A DNA stretch of 34,139 bases, taken from the NCBI GenBank assembly GCA_037445815.1, contig JBBIJV010000010.1:1-34139 (forward strand), written 5' to 3'. This DNA comes from FEN-1219 sp037445815. GTDB taxonomy: Bacteria; Pseudomonadota; Gammaproteobacteria; Steroidobacterales; Rariloculaceae. Position 1 is the stretch's first letter, and each line of letters opens with the position of its first letter. The position numbers and the translations under genes were made by a program. This document shows positions 1 through 9,609 of the stretch, in pieces. The notes under the pieces are model-generated. The model searched no databases and was not told where the DNA came from. It saw only the letters and a program-made list of their open reading frames with translations.

Positions 1-1
1 G

Positions 2-484
2 GAATGGCTCGCGCAAGAGACGGCGCGGCTCGACGCCGTCGTCGTCCGGCCCGGCGACGCGGCGCAAACGCCCTTGGGGCCGCTCGCCCGCGAGGCCTCG
101 GCCTACGCGTTGCTGCGCCGGCCGGGTGTGACGTACGACGACCTGAGCGCGCTCCCGCGCGTCGGCCGCTCGGCGGCGCTCGAAGGCCTCGCGGCCGAGC
201 GCGTCGAGCAGTGGACGGACAGCCTTACCATCGATGCCCACTACGCCGGTTATGTCGAGCGGCAAAGCGTCGAGATCGAACGGCAAAAGCGTGAAGCCGA
301 CACCTGCTTGCCGCGGGATTTCGACTACGCTCGGGTCACGGGGCTGTCGAACGAGCTGCGCGAGAAGCTTGCCCGCATTCGGCCGAACGACATCGGACAA
401 GCGGCACGCATCTCGGGCATGACCCCGGCCGCGATCTCGCTGCTGTTGATTCATGCCAAGAAGCGCGCGCGGCAGGGCGCTTGA
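2..484 (+). CDS. mnmG: tRNA uridine-5-carboxymethylaminomethyl modification enzyme MnmG (GidA), C-terminal part
   Basis: Partial gene entering from the left edge, with 160 codons visible before TGA. MnmG pairs with MnmE and uses FAD, NADH and methylene-THF to install the cmnm5 group on U34 of some tRNAs. The visible part is the alpha-helical C-terminal domain. It carries the family signature GLSNELREKL, then IGQAARISGMTPAAISLLL and a basic end, matching the E. coli tail (GLSNEV...IGQASRISGVTPAAI). The FAD-binding domain lies outside the window. The next gene, oppA, starts 25 bp downstream. In many gammaproteobacteria rsmG follows mnmG directly; here about 6 kb of transporter and cytochrome genes intervene. 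The identification is firm. Confidence 0.96.
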   Translation, partial: EWLAQETARLDAVVVRPGDAAQTPLGPLAREASAYALLRRPGVTYDDLSALPRVGRSAALEGLAAERVEQWTDSLTIDAHYAGYVERQSVEIERQKREADTCLPRDFDYARVTGLSNELREKLARIRPNDIGQAARISGMTPAAISLLLIHAKKRARQGA

Positions 485-509
485 GCGCGGCGCGCGCAGG
501 AGGAGGGAC

Positions 510-2165
510 ATGAGCAAGCTCTACGGCGTGGGCGTCTTGGCGGCGCTCGCGGCAGCCGCCCTTGCGGGCTGCGGGGGCGGTCCCGCAGCGGGTGCCACGA
601 GCGGCCGCGCGGCGCAGATCGGCGGAGCGAGCGGTTCGGAGCTCGCCGAGCGGCAGGTGCTGCACGTCGGCAACGAAGCGGAGCTACAGACGCTCGACCC
701 GCATCGGGCCGAAGATACCTCGAGCTTCAACGTGCTGCTCGACCTCTACGAAGGGCTGCTCGCCGAGGCGCCGAACGGAGATCTGATTCCGGGCGTCGCC
801 ACCGACTGGACCGTCAGCGAGGACGGCAAGACGTACGTGTTCAACTTGCGCCGGGAGGCGCGCTGGTCGAACGGCGATCCCGTCACGGCGCACGACTTCG
901 TGTACTCGCTGCGCCGCGGCGTCGATCCGAAGACGCTCAGCGTCTACAGCTACATCCTGTCGCCGCTCCTCCACGCCGACGACATCACCGCCGGCAAGCT
1001 GCCGCCCGAGGAGCTCGGCGTGCGCGCGCTCGACGACCACACGCTCGAGATCGAGCTCGCGAACCCGACGCCCTATTTCCTGGGACTCATGGCGCACTCG
1101 ATGGCGTATCCCGTCCACCGCGCGTCGCTCGAGGCGCACGGCGATCAGTGGACGAGGCCCGGCAATCTCGTCGGCAACGGCGCGTTCAAGCTCGACGACT
1201 GGGTGGTTCACTCGCACGTCAAGGTCGTGCGCAATCCCTACTATTGGGACAACGCGAACACGAAGCTCGAAGAGGTCTGGTTCTACCCCACCGACGATTT
1301 GAACGCTGAGTTCCAGCGCTATCGCGCGCTCGAGCTCGACATGACGGGTATCGTGCCGGCGGCACAAATCGGCTTCATTCGCGAGAACTACGCCGATCAG
1401 CTCGTGATTGCTCCGTACCTCGGCAGCTACTACTACGGCTTCAACGTCACGCGCCCGCCGTTCAAGGACAACCCGAAGCTGCGCCGCGCGCTGTCGCTCG
1501 CCGTGAACCGCGACGTCATCACGAAGCAAATATTGAACTTGGGCCAGCTCTCGTCGTACGGCTTCGTGCCGCCGATTCCGGGCTACACGCAGCAACAGAT
1601 GCCCGAAGCGGGCTGGACCCAAGAGCAGCGCGAAGCCGAGGCCAAACGGCTCTATGCCGAGGCGGGCTACGGGCCGAGCAATCCGCTGCGCACGCAGATC
1701 ATGTACAACACGCAGGAGGATCACCGCCGCATCGCCGTCGCCATCGCGTCGATGTGGAAGCAGGTGCTCGGCGTCGAAGCCGAGATCCTGAACCAGGAGT
1801 GGAAGGTCTTCCTCGACACCCGCAACAAGAAGGTCGACACGCAGGTCTACCGGCAGGGCTGGATCGGCGACTACAACGATCCGTTCACGTACCTCGAGAT
1901 GCTGCGCTCGACGGCGGGGCAGAACGATACGGGCTACAGCAACCCGGAATACGACCGGCTCATCGCGGCCTCGCAAAGCGAGCGCGATCCGCGGGCGCGC
2001 ATGGAGCTCTTGCAGGAAGCCGAGCGAGTGATGCTCGCCGACATGCCGATCTTGCCGCTCTATACCTACGTGCGCGCGCGGCTCGTTCAACCATGGGTGG
2101 GCGGCTATCAGTCGAACATCATGGATCGACACCGTCACAAGTACATGTACGTTCTGAAGCACTAA
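510..2165 (+). CDS. oppA: Oligopeptide ABC transporter substrate-binding lipoprotein (OppA-like)
   Basis: 551-aa family-5 extracellular solute-binding protein that would capture peptides and deliver them to OppBC. The N-terminus is a lipoprotein signal with lipobox LAGC and Cys21 as the lipidation site. Gly at +2 does not look like an inner-membrane retention signal. The mature part has typical SBP_bac_5 features: LDPHRAEDTSS near the start, LYEGLLAE, DGKTYVFNLRR and SNGDPVTAHDFVYSLRR, as in OppA/MppA. ATG 510 is chosen because a strong AGGAGG (498-503) lies 6 bp upstream and the signal peptide begins there; an in-frame ATG at 453 lies inside mnmG and is less likely. It is the first gene of an opp cluster continuing without a real gap. 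E. coli OppA is a soluble periplasmic protein, so lipidation is a difference. Substrate size is inferred only from similarity. Confidence 0.93.
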   Translation: MSKLYGVGVLAALAAAALAGCGGGPAAGATSGRAAQIGGASGSELAERQVLHVGNEAELQTLDPHRAEDTSSFNVLLDLYEGLLAEAPNGDLIPGVATDWTVSEDGKTYVFNLRREARWSNGDPVTAHDFVYSLRRGVDPKTLSVYSYILSPLLHADDITAGKLPPEELGVRALDDHTLEIELANPTPYFLGLMAHSMAYPVHRASLEAHGDQWTRPGNLVGNGAFKLDDWVVHSHVKVVRNPYYWDNANTKLEEVWFYPTDDLNAEFQRYRALELDMTGIVPAAQIGFIRENYADQLVIAPYLGSYYYGFNVTRPPFKDNPKLRRALSLAVNRDVITKQILNLGQLSSYGFVPPIPGYTQQQMPEAGWTQEQREAEAKRLYAEAGYGPSNPLRTQIMYNTQEDHRRIAVAIASMWKQVLGVEAEILNQEWKVFLDTRNKKVDTQVYRQGWIGDYNDPFTYLEMLRSTAGQNDTGYSNPEYDRLIAASQSERDPRARMELLQEAERVMLADMPILPLYTYVRARLVQPWVGGYQSNIMDRHRHKYMYVLKH

Positions 2166-2181
2166 CGGCGGCACGCACGAC

Positions 2182-3105
2182 TTGCTCTCTTACACGTTAC
2201 GGCGGCTGCTCGGTGCGCTTCCGACGCTGCTGATTCTGATCGGCTTTGCGTTTTTTCTGATTCGCGCCGCGCCCGGCGGTCCGTTCGACCGCGAGCGCAC
2301 GCTATTGCCCGAGATCGAAGCGAGCTTGCGCGCGGCGTATCACCTGGACGAGCCGCTGTACCGGCAATTCGGCCGCTACGTCTGGGGCCTGCTGCACTTC
2401 GACTTCGGGCCCTCGTTCCAGTACCGCGACTACACGGTCACGGAGCTCATCACGGCGGGATTTCCCGTATCGCTGACGCTCGGGCTCTCCGCGATCGTCG
2501 TGGCGCTGCTCGTCGGCGTCACGGCCGGGTGCATCGCGGCGCTGCGCCAGAACTCGCGCGTCGATCACGGCGTCATGGCGCTCGCGATGACGGGCGTCTC
2601 GATCCCGAACTTCGTGATGGCGCCGCTGCTCGTGCTCGTGTTTGCCGTGACGTTGCGCTGGCTCCCGGCCGGCGGGTTGGGCGACGGCTCGATTCGCAAC
2701 CTGGTATTGCCCGTGACGTCGCTCGCGCTGCCGCAGATCGCTTATCTCTCGCGCCTGACGCGCGGCAGCATGATCGAGGTGCTAGGCAGCAACTTCGTTC
2801 GCACGGCGCGAGCGCAAGGGCTGCCGGCCTGGCAGATCGTCGTGAGGCACGCCTTGAAGCCGGCGTTGCTGCCCGTGGTGTCGTACTTGGGGCCCGCGAC
2901 GGCCGCGGTCATCACGGGCTCCGTGGTGATCGAGCAGATCTTCAGCGTGCCGGGGCTCGGCCGCTACTTCGTCGCCGGCGCGCTGAACCGCGATTACACG
3001 CTCGTCATGGGCGTCGTCGTGTTCTACGGCGTGCTGATCATCGCGTTCAACTTCCTGGTCGACCTCGCCTACGCGTGGCTCGATCCGAAAGTGAGATACC
3101 GGTGA
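2182..3105 (+). CDS. oppB: Oligopeptide ABC transporter permease OppB
   Basis: 307-aa inner-membrane permease forming the translocation pore with OppC. It begins MLSYTLRRLLG followed at once by a hydrophobic helix, as in OppB/DppB, and has about six membrane segments. Family marks are the DFGPSFQYRD region after the first periplasmic loop and the EAA loop (RTARAQGLPAWQIVVRHALKPALL, about residues 206-229) that contacts the ATPase. The C-terminus DLAYAWLDPKVRYR is typical. The start is TTG at 2182, 16 bp after oppA stops. No good Shine-Dalgarno is visible, but this TTG gives exactly the family N-terminus. The stop overlaps the oppC start by 4 bp (GTGA), implying translational coupling. Confidence 0.95.
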   Translation: MLSYTLRRLLGALPTLLILIGFAFFLIRAAPGGPFDRERTLLPEIEASLRAAYHLDEPLYRQFGRYVWGLLHFDFGPSFQYRDYTVTELITAGFPVSLTLGLSAIVVALLVGVTAGCIAALRQNSRVDHGVMALAMTGVSIPNFVMAPLLVLVFAVTLRWLPAGGLGDGSIRNLVLPVTSLALPQIAYLSRLTRGSMIEVLGSNFVRTARAQGLPAWQIVVRHALKPALLPVVSYLGPATAAVITGSVVIEQIFSVPGLGRYFVAGALNRDYTLVMGVVVFYGVLIIAFNFLVDLAYAWLDPKVRYR

Positions 3106-3986
3106 GCGCCGCGGCGCCGCCGCTCGAGCGCGAGCCCGCCGGCCGCAGCCTGTGGAGCGACGCCTGGGCGAAGCTGAAGCGCAATCGGGCGGCCGTCGTC
3201 AGCGCGTTCGTGCTCGCCGCGATCGCCGTGCTCGTGCTCGTGGGCCCCGCCGTGAGCCGCCACGCGTTCGACGCCACGGATTTCGCCAACACCTCGATCG
3301 GCCCGAGCTGGTCGACGGGGCACTTCTTCGGCACGGACACGCTCGGCCGCGACATCTTCGTGCGCACGCTCTACGGCGGCCGCATCTCGCTCACGGTGGG
3401 TCTCGTGGCGACGGCCGTGAGCCTCTTGATCGGCGTGACGTACGGCGCCGTGGCGGGCTACTTCGGCGGGCGCGTCGACACGCTGATGATGCGCATCGTG
3501 GACATACTCTACGCGCTGCCGTTCATGTTCTTCGTGATCCTGCTCATGGTGTTTTTCGGCCGCAGCATCGTGCTGATCTTCGTCGCGATCGGCGCCGTCA
3601 ACTGGCTCGACATGGCGCGCATCGTGCGCGGGCAGACGCTGTCTTTGAAGCACCGGGAGTTCGTCGAAGCGGCGCAAGCGCAAGGCGTCGGGGCCGCGGC
3701 GATCATCCGCCGCCACATCGTCCCGAACCTGCTCGGCGTCGTGGCGGTCTACGTCACGCTGACGATTCCGCACGTGATCCTCGTCGAGTCGTTTTTGAGC
3801 TTCCTGGGGCTCGGCGTGCAGGAGCCGATGACGTCGTGGGGCGCGCTCGTCAACGACGGCAGCCGCGAGATGCAGAGCGCGCCGTGGATGCTGATCTTTC
3901 CGGCCGTCTTTCTCGCGACGACGCTTTTTTGCTTCAACTTCTTGGGCGACGGCATGCGCGACGCACTCGACCCGAAAGACCGCTAG
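3102..3986 (+). CDS. oppC: Oligopeptide ABC transporter permease OppC
   Basis: 294-aa second permease of the importer. The GTG start at 3102 overlaps the oppB stop (GTGA) and gives a cytoplasmic N-terminus (SLWSDAWAKLKRNRAAVVSA) leading into the first membrane helix, as usual for OppC/DppC. The conserved FFGTDTLGRDIFVRTLYGGRISL motif lies just after the first periplasmic segment. The EAA loop (EAAQAQGVGAAAIIRRHIVPNLL) lies in the cytoplasmic loop, and FLGLGVQEPMTSWGALV near the end is a classic OppC/DppC signature. The stop is 2 bp before the ATPase gene. It is intact. Confidence 0.96.
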   Translation: MSAAAPPLEREPAGRSLWSDAWAKLKRNRAAVVSAFVLAAIAVLVLVGPAVSRHAFDATDFANTSIGPSWSTGHFFGTDTLGRDIFVRTLYGGRISLTVGLVATAVSLLIGVTYGAVAGYFGGRVDTLMMRIVDILYALPFMFFVILLMVFFGRSIVLIFVAIGAVNWLDMARIVRGQTLSLKHREFVEAAQAQGVGAAAIIRRHIVPNLLGVVAVYVTLTIPHVILVESFLSFLGLGVQEPMTSWGALVNDGSREMQSAPWMLIFPAVFLATTLFCFNFLGDGMRDALDPKDR

Positions 3987-3988
3987 CG

Positions 3989-5788
<1,800 letters not shown>

Positions 5789-5895
5789 GGTTTGTACGTA
5801 TGGCGCGCCCGTTCCGGGCGTCGTCGTATGCCATCGCGGCGGCGTTTTGGCTAAGATGCGCGCCGTCGAGAAGGGAATCTCCAGGAGCCCCGCCC

Positions 5896-6552
5896 GTGTT
5901 TCGTGTCGTTTCCGCTTCCGCCGCCGCCCTGACCTGCGCTCTCTGCGCATTCGCTTTCGCGCAAACGAGCGCGGCCCCGCCGGCGCCGCTGACGCCCATC
6001 ACGCTGCCGGGCGACGCCGAGCGCGGAGCCGTGATCGCCCAGACGTGCACGGGCTGCCACGGCATTCCCGGCTACTACAATGCGCAGCCGGCCTACCACG
6101 TGCCGAAGCTCGGCGGGCAGAACGCCGACTACATCGAGGTGGCGCTGCAAGGTTATCGGCGCGGCACGCGCAAGCACGAGACGATGCAGGCGCAGGCCTC
6201 GACGCTCTCGGACCAGGACATCGCCGACGTGGCCGCCTATTTCGAGAGTTTCGAGGGCGAGGCCGAGCGCGGGCGATCGCGCGCGTCGGAGGCGATGGTC
6301 GAGGCCGGCCGCGCGAAGGCCGCCACCTGCGTCGCTTGCCACGGGCCCGAGGGCGTCGCGGCCGCTCCGCAGTGGCCGAATCTCGCCGGCCAGCAGGCGT
6401 CGTATCTGCGCGCGGCGCTCGAGCAGTACAAGGACGGCGGCCGCGTCGACATGGTCATGAATCCGCTGATCCAGCCGCTCGACGACACCGCGATCGAGGA
6501 GCTCGCCGCGTTCTTCGCGGCTCAGCCGCACCTGTACTACACCGAGCCGTAG
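5896..6552 (+). CDS. Exported dihaem cytochrome c, c4-like
   Basis: 218-aa periplasmic electron-transfer protein. A signal peptide (VFRVVSASAAALTCALCAFAFA) is followed by two similar cytochrome c domains with haem motifs CTGCH at residues 51-55 and CVACH at 145-149. Likely Met axial ligands lie in HETMQAQA and in DMVMNPL, each just before an acidic helix (DQDIADVAAYFES; DDTAIEELAAFFA). This two-domain layout is that of cytochrome c4, which passes electrons to terminal oxidases. The GTG start at 5896 is chosen because AGGAG (5883-5887) is well placed and the signal peptide starts there; longer in-frame forms give no signal peptide. It lies 107 bp after the importer ATPase and 25 bp before rsmG, so the partner oxidase is not evident here. 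Confidence 0.92.
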   Translation: MFRVVSASAAALTCALCAFAFAQTSAAPPAPLTPITLPGDAERGAVIAQTCTGCHGIPGYYNAQPAYHVPKLGGQNADYIEVALQGYRRGTRKHETMQAQASTLSDQDIADVAAYFESFEGEAERGRSRASEAMVEAGRAKAATCVACHGPEGVAAAPQWPNLAGQQASYLRAALEQYKDGGRVDMVMNPLIQPLDDTAIEELAAFFAAQPHLYYTEP

Positions 6553-6577
6553 GCGGGCGCGAGGCATACCCGATCGT

Positions 6578-7216
6578 ATGCCGAACGCCGAGTCGAGCCC
6601 ATCGAGCGCGGAGCTACGGCGCCGGCTCGGCGCCGTCGGCATATCCATCACGGCCGGTGAGGCCGCTCGGCTCGCGACGTTCGTCGCGACGCTGCTCCGC
6701 TGGAACGCGGTGCACAACCTGACGGGCGTGCGCGGCGCGGACGAGGTCATCGATCGGCACCTCGTCGAGAGCTTTGCGCTGCGCCCGCTGCTTCGCGGGA
6801 CGTTGGTCGCGGACGTCGGCAGCGGCGGAGGCTTGCCCGGCGTGCCGCTCGCCATCGTCGAGCCCGAACGCCGCTTCACGCTCATCGAAAGCCGCGCAAA
6901 GCGCGTCCATTTCCTGCGGCACGTGGCGGGCCGGCTCGAGCTCACGAATACCGAGGTCGCGCACGGCCGCGCCGAGGCCTTAACGTTCCCTCGGCCGTTT
7001 GCTACCGTGCTGGCCCGTGCCGTGGCGCCGCCCGCGCAGCTGCTCGCGATTTGCCGGCAACTCACGGCCCCCGGCAGCCTGCTGCTGTTGCTGACGGCGG
7101 CGCACTTGCGGAACGCGTTTCGCGGGCTCGCGCCGGACTTCATCATGCGGCCTTCGCCGACGGAGGGCCCTAAACTGCGGAGCTCGATCGTGATACTGGA
7201 GCGCATCGATGCTTAG
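6578..7216 (+). CDS. rsmG: 16S rRNA (guanine-N7) methyltransferase RsmG (GidB)
   Basis: 212-aa SAM-dependent enzyme that methylates G527 of 16S rRNA at N7. Loss of it in other bacteria gives low-level streptomycin resistance. Motif I DVGSGGGLPG is at residues 79-88, preceded by the family segment LLRWNAVHNLTGVR and RHLVES. The later FTLIESRAKRVHFLRHV matches the second Rossmann strand region. It lies 25 bp after the cytochrome gene and 26 bp before the parA start, keeping the usual rsmG-parA-parB order. Confidence 0.96.
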   Translation: MPNAESSPSSAELRRRLGAVGISITAGEAARLATFVATLLRWNAVHNLTGVRGADEVIDRHLVESFALRPLLRGTLVADVGSGGGLPGVPLAIVEPERRFTLIESRAKRVHFLRHVAGRLELTNTEVAHGRAEALTFPRPFATVLARAVAPPAQLLAICRQLTAPGSLLLLLTAAHLRNAFRGLAPDFIMRPSPTEGPKLRSSIVILERIDA

Positions 7217-7242
7217 CTCCGCGGGTGCTGCGAGGTGAGCGC

Positions 7243-8031
7243 ATGGGCAGCGTGATTTGCGTGGCGAATCAGAAAGGCGGCGTCGGCAAGACGACGACCT
7301 GCGTCAATCTCGCCGCGTCGCTCGCCGCGACGCAGCGCCGCGTGCTCCTGATCGATCTCGACCCGCAATCGAACGCGACGATGGGCTGCGGCATCGACAA
7401 GAACGCGCTCGAGTACACGGTGTGCGACGTGCTGCTCGACGACATGCCCGCCGCCGACGTGCTGAAGCACGCGCCCGAAGGCGGGTTCACCGTGCTGCCG
7501 AGCAATCAGGACCTCACGTCGGCCGAGGTGGAGCTCGTGCAGAAGCCCGATCGCGAGTTCCGGTTGCGCAAAGCCCTCGAGCCCGTGCTCGCGCAGTTCG
7601 ACTACATCTTGATCGACTGTCCGCCGGCGCTGAACATGCTCACGGTCAATGCGCTGACGGCGGCGGATTTCGTGCTGATCCCGATGCAATGCGAGTACTT
7701 CGCGCTCGAGGGCTTGAGCGCGCTCGTCGGCACGATCGAGCGGATCCGCGCCACATCGAATCCGAAGCTCGCAATCCACGGCATTCTGCGCACGATGTTC
7801 GATCCGCGAAACAACCTCGCGAACGAGGTGTCGGCGCAGCTCTCGGCCCATTTCGGCGACCGCGTGTACAACACGGTCATCCCGCGCAACGTGCGGCTCG
7901 CCGAGGCGCCGAGCTTCGGGCGCCCGGCGCTCGTTCACGACAAGTACTCGCGCGGCGCGCTCGCGTATCTCGCGCTCGCCGGCGAGGTGAACCGCCGCTC
8001 CGGGTTGGGCCCTCGCCCCCCTGCCGTGTGA
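7243..8031 (+). CDS. parA: Chromosome partitioning ATPase ParA (Soj)
   Basis: 262-aa ParA/MinD-family ATPase that cycles on the nucleoid and, with ParB bound at parS, moves replication origins apart. The deviant Walker A KGGVGKTT starts at Lys11, followed by LLIDLDPQSNAT and the Walker B segment YILIDCPPALNMLTVNAL. The C-terminus LVHDKYSRGALAYLALAGEV is typical of chromosomal Soj. ATG 7243 is preferred over an in-frame GTG at 7225 because GAGGTGAG lies just upstream and the family begins right at the P-loop strand. A hairpin covers its stop codon and parB appears to have its own promoter. Confidence 0.96.
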   Translation: MGSVICVANQKGGVGKTTTCVNLAASLAATQRRVLLIDLDPQSNATMGCGIDKNALEYTVCDVLLDDMPAADVLKHAPEGGFTVLPSNQDLTSAEVELVQKPDREFRLRKALEPVLAQFDYILIDCPPALNMLTVNALTAADFVLIPMQCEYFALEGLSALVGTIERIRATSNPKLAIHGILRTMFDPRNNLANEVSAQLSAHFGDRVYNTVIPRNVRLAEAPSFGRPALVHDKYSRGALAYLALAGEVNRRSGLGPRPPAV

Positions 8032-8051
8032 CGGCCGCCGTGCCGGCAGGG
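8019..8051 (+). terminator. Stem-loop at the parA stop codon, weak terminator candidate
   Basis: Inverted repeat with perfect 8-bp arms CCCTGCCG (8019-8026) and CGGCAGGG (8044-8051). A small inner stem (ACGG/CCGT, 8031-8041) lies in the loop. A run of five T (8063-8067) follows after 11 bases, so the T-tract is not directly adjacent as in a classic intrinsic terminator. Placement between parA and a parB promoter-like motif makes partial termination or transcript-end protection plausible. Confidence 0.35.
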
Positions 8052-8075
8052 CGCGCCACCGATTTTTGAGTTCGC

Positions 8076-8084
8076 TGCTACAAT
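8076..8084 (+). promoter_or_regulatory. Extended -10 promoter-like motif upstream of parB
   Basis: TGCTACAAT reads as TGn followed by a -10 hexamer with five of six consensus bases, 32 bp before the parB ATG. No -35 hexamer lies at the right distance, as allowed for extended -10 promoters. It is seen by eye only, but an AT-rich hexamer stands out in this GC-rich DNA. Confidence 0.4.
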
Positions 8085-8115
8085 CCGGCGAGACTTCGCT
8101 CTTGAAGCCCGCCAC

Positions 8116-9024
8116 ATGAACAAAAGAAAGAGCCTCGGGCGCGGCCTCGACGCGCTCTTGAGCAGTGCGCGGCCGGCAACGCCGCCGGTCCCGGAAGGCC
8201 CGGCGCCGCGGCCTGCCGACTCCGGGCTTCGCGAACTGCCGCTCGACGTGCTGCGCCGCGGCAAGTACCAGCCGCGCGTCGACATGCGCGAGGAGTCGCT
8301 CGCCGAGCTCGCCGAATCGATCAAGAAGCAGGGTGTCGTGCAGCCGATCGTCGTCCGGCCGTTGCCGAACGTCACGGGGGGCGAGACGCAGTACGAGATC
8401 GTGGCCGGCGAGCGCCGCTGGCGCGCCGCGCAACTCGCGGGACTTCAGACGATCCCGGCCGTCGTGCGCGACATTCCCGATGAGTCCGCGGTCGCCGTCG
8501 CGCTCATCGAGAACATCCAGCGCGAGAACTTGAATCCGCTCGAGGAAGCGCGGTCGCTTCACCGGCTCATCGAGGAGTTCGGGCTCACGCACGCCGACGC
8601 GGCCGACGCCGTCGGCCGGTCGCGCGTCACCGTCACGAACCTGCTGCGCCTGCTCGAGCTGCCGCGGCCCGTGCGCGAGATGGTCGAGCGCCGCGAGCTC
8701 GACATGGGGCATGCCCGTGCGCTGCTCGGGCTCTCCTCGCCGGAGCTTCAAACCGAGCTCGCCGAGCGCGCCTGCAAGCATGCTTGGAGCGTGCGCGAGA
8801 CCGAGACGGCCGTGCGTAGAGTGGCGGGTCCGCAGGGCGCGTCGAAGCCCGGCAAGGCCGCGGCGCGGGCCGCGGACGACCCGAACGTCAGGCGGCTCGA
8901 GGCCGATCTCGCCGAGACGCTCGGCGCGGCCGTGTCGATCGAGCACGGCCCGAAAGGCGGCCGCGTGGTGATCCGTTACAACGGGCTCGACGAGCTCGAG
9001 GGTATCCTGGCGCACATCAAGTGA
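8116..9024 (+). CDS. parB: Chromosome partitioning protein ParB (Spo0J)
   Basis: 302-aa DNA-binding partner of ParA that binds parS near the origin and spreads as a CTP-dependent clamp. The N-terminus MNKRKSLGRGLDALL is the conserved ParA-interacting segment. LRRGKYQPRVDM and GERRWRAAQLAG (98-109) form the CTP-binding region, and IENIQRENLNPLEEA leads into the helix-turn-helix (about 155-180: ADAADAVGRSRVTVTNLLRLL). The C-terminal dimerisation part is present. The Shine-Dalgarno is poor. No consensus parS site was found in the window by eye. Confidence 0.96.
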   Translation: MNKRKSLGRGLDALLSSARPATPPVPEGPAPRPADSGLRELPLDVLRRGKYQPRVDMREESLAELAESIKKQGVVQPIVVRPLPNVTGGETQYEIVAGERRWRAAQLAGLQTIPAVVRDIPDESAVAVALIENIQRENLNPLEEARSLHRLIEEFGLTHADAADAVGRSRVTVTNLLRLLELPRPVREMVERRELDMGHARALLGLSSPELQTELAERACKHAWSVRETETAVRRVAGPQGASKPGKAAARAADDPNVRRLEADLAETLGAAVSIEHGPKGGRVVIRYNGLDELEGILAHIK

Positions 9025-9092
9025 CGCGCCGACGGCGTCCGTAGGGCGCTCGGCAGCATCTGCAAACGCTGTGTTTTCGTCCTGCGCGGGCG

Positions 9093-9122
9093 TTGAACCG
9101 CATGGGGTCCCCCGCTTAGAAT
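9093..9122 (+). promoter_or_regulatory. Sigma70-type promoter for the atp operon
   Basis: TTGAAC (-35, 9093-9098) and TAGAAT (-10, 9117-9122) are separated by 18 bp, each hexamer matching consensus at five of six positions. It lies in the 186-bp gap between parB and atpI, about 90 bp upstream of the atpI start. This is the clearest promoter in the window. Confidence 0.6.
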
Positions 9123-9210
9123 GCCCGCGGCCGAAAGGCGGCTGCGCACGGTCGTAGCCTACTTGCCGAGCCTTCCTGCCCTTCCACAAGCCTGGCATCG
9201 AGAGGCCGCT

Positions 9211-9606
9211 GTGATTGACGTGAAGCACGTCGTGCCAGTGACGCTGCTCGTGCAAACGTGTGTGAGCATCATCGCCGCGGCGGCGTCGTGGATATGGGTG
9301 GACGAGGTGGCGGCGTTGTCGGCGCTGCTCGGCGGCGCCGCGGTCGTGATCCCGAACGGATTTCTGGCCGCGCGAGTGTTGACGCCGAATCGCGACGTCG
9401 GCGCGCGGGCGATGATGCGCTCGGCCTGGGTAGGGGAGATCGGCAAGCTCGTGCTGACGGCGCTCGCGTTCGGCGTGATTTTTGGTGTCGTGCGGCCGAT
9501 CGAGCCGCTTGCGGTGTTCGCGGGGTTCGTCGCGGCACAGCTCGTGGTGTTCGGCGCATTGCTGCTCGGCAACGGCGGCGCACGGGAAGCGATGACGAAG
9601 AGCTGA
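9211..9606 (+). CDS. atpI: ATP synthase protein I (AtpI)
   Basis: 131-aa inner-membrane protein with four hydrophobic segments, the non-stoichiometric first gene of the atp operon. In other bacteria AtpI helps assemble the c-ring and may assist ion uptake. The GTG start at 9211 is preceded by GAGAGG at 9200-9205 and gives a short cytoplasmic N-terminus before the first helix; longer in-frame starts would run over the promoter. The segment GGAAVVIPNGFLAARV matches the conserved AtpI core. The stop is 3 bp before atpB. Confidence 0.85.
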   Translation: MIDVKHVVPVTLLVQTCVSIIAAAASWIWVDEVAALSALLGGAAVVIPNGFLAARVLTPNRDVGARAMMRSAWVGEIGKLVLTALAFGVIFGVVRPIEPLAVFAGFVAAQLVVFGALLLGNGGAREAMTKS

Positions 9607-9609
9607 GGA

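Noticed and set aside
5792..5857. Promoter for the cytochrome gene (TTGTAC and TAAGAT)
   Set aside because: The two hexamers are 54 bp apart, and the -10 candidate matches only four of six positions.
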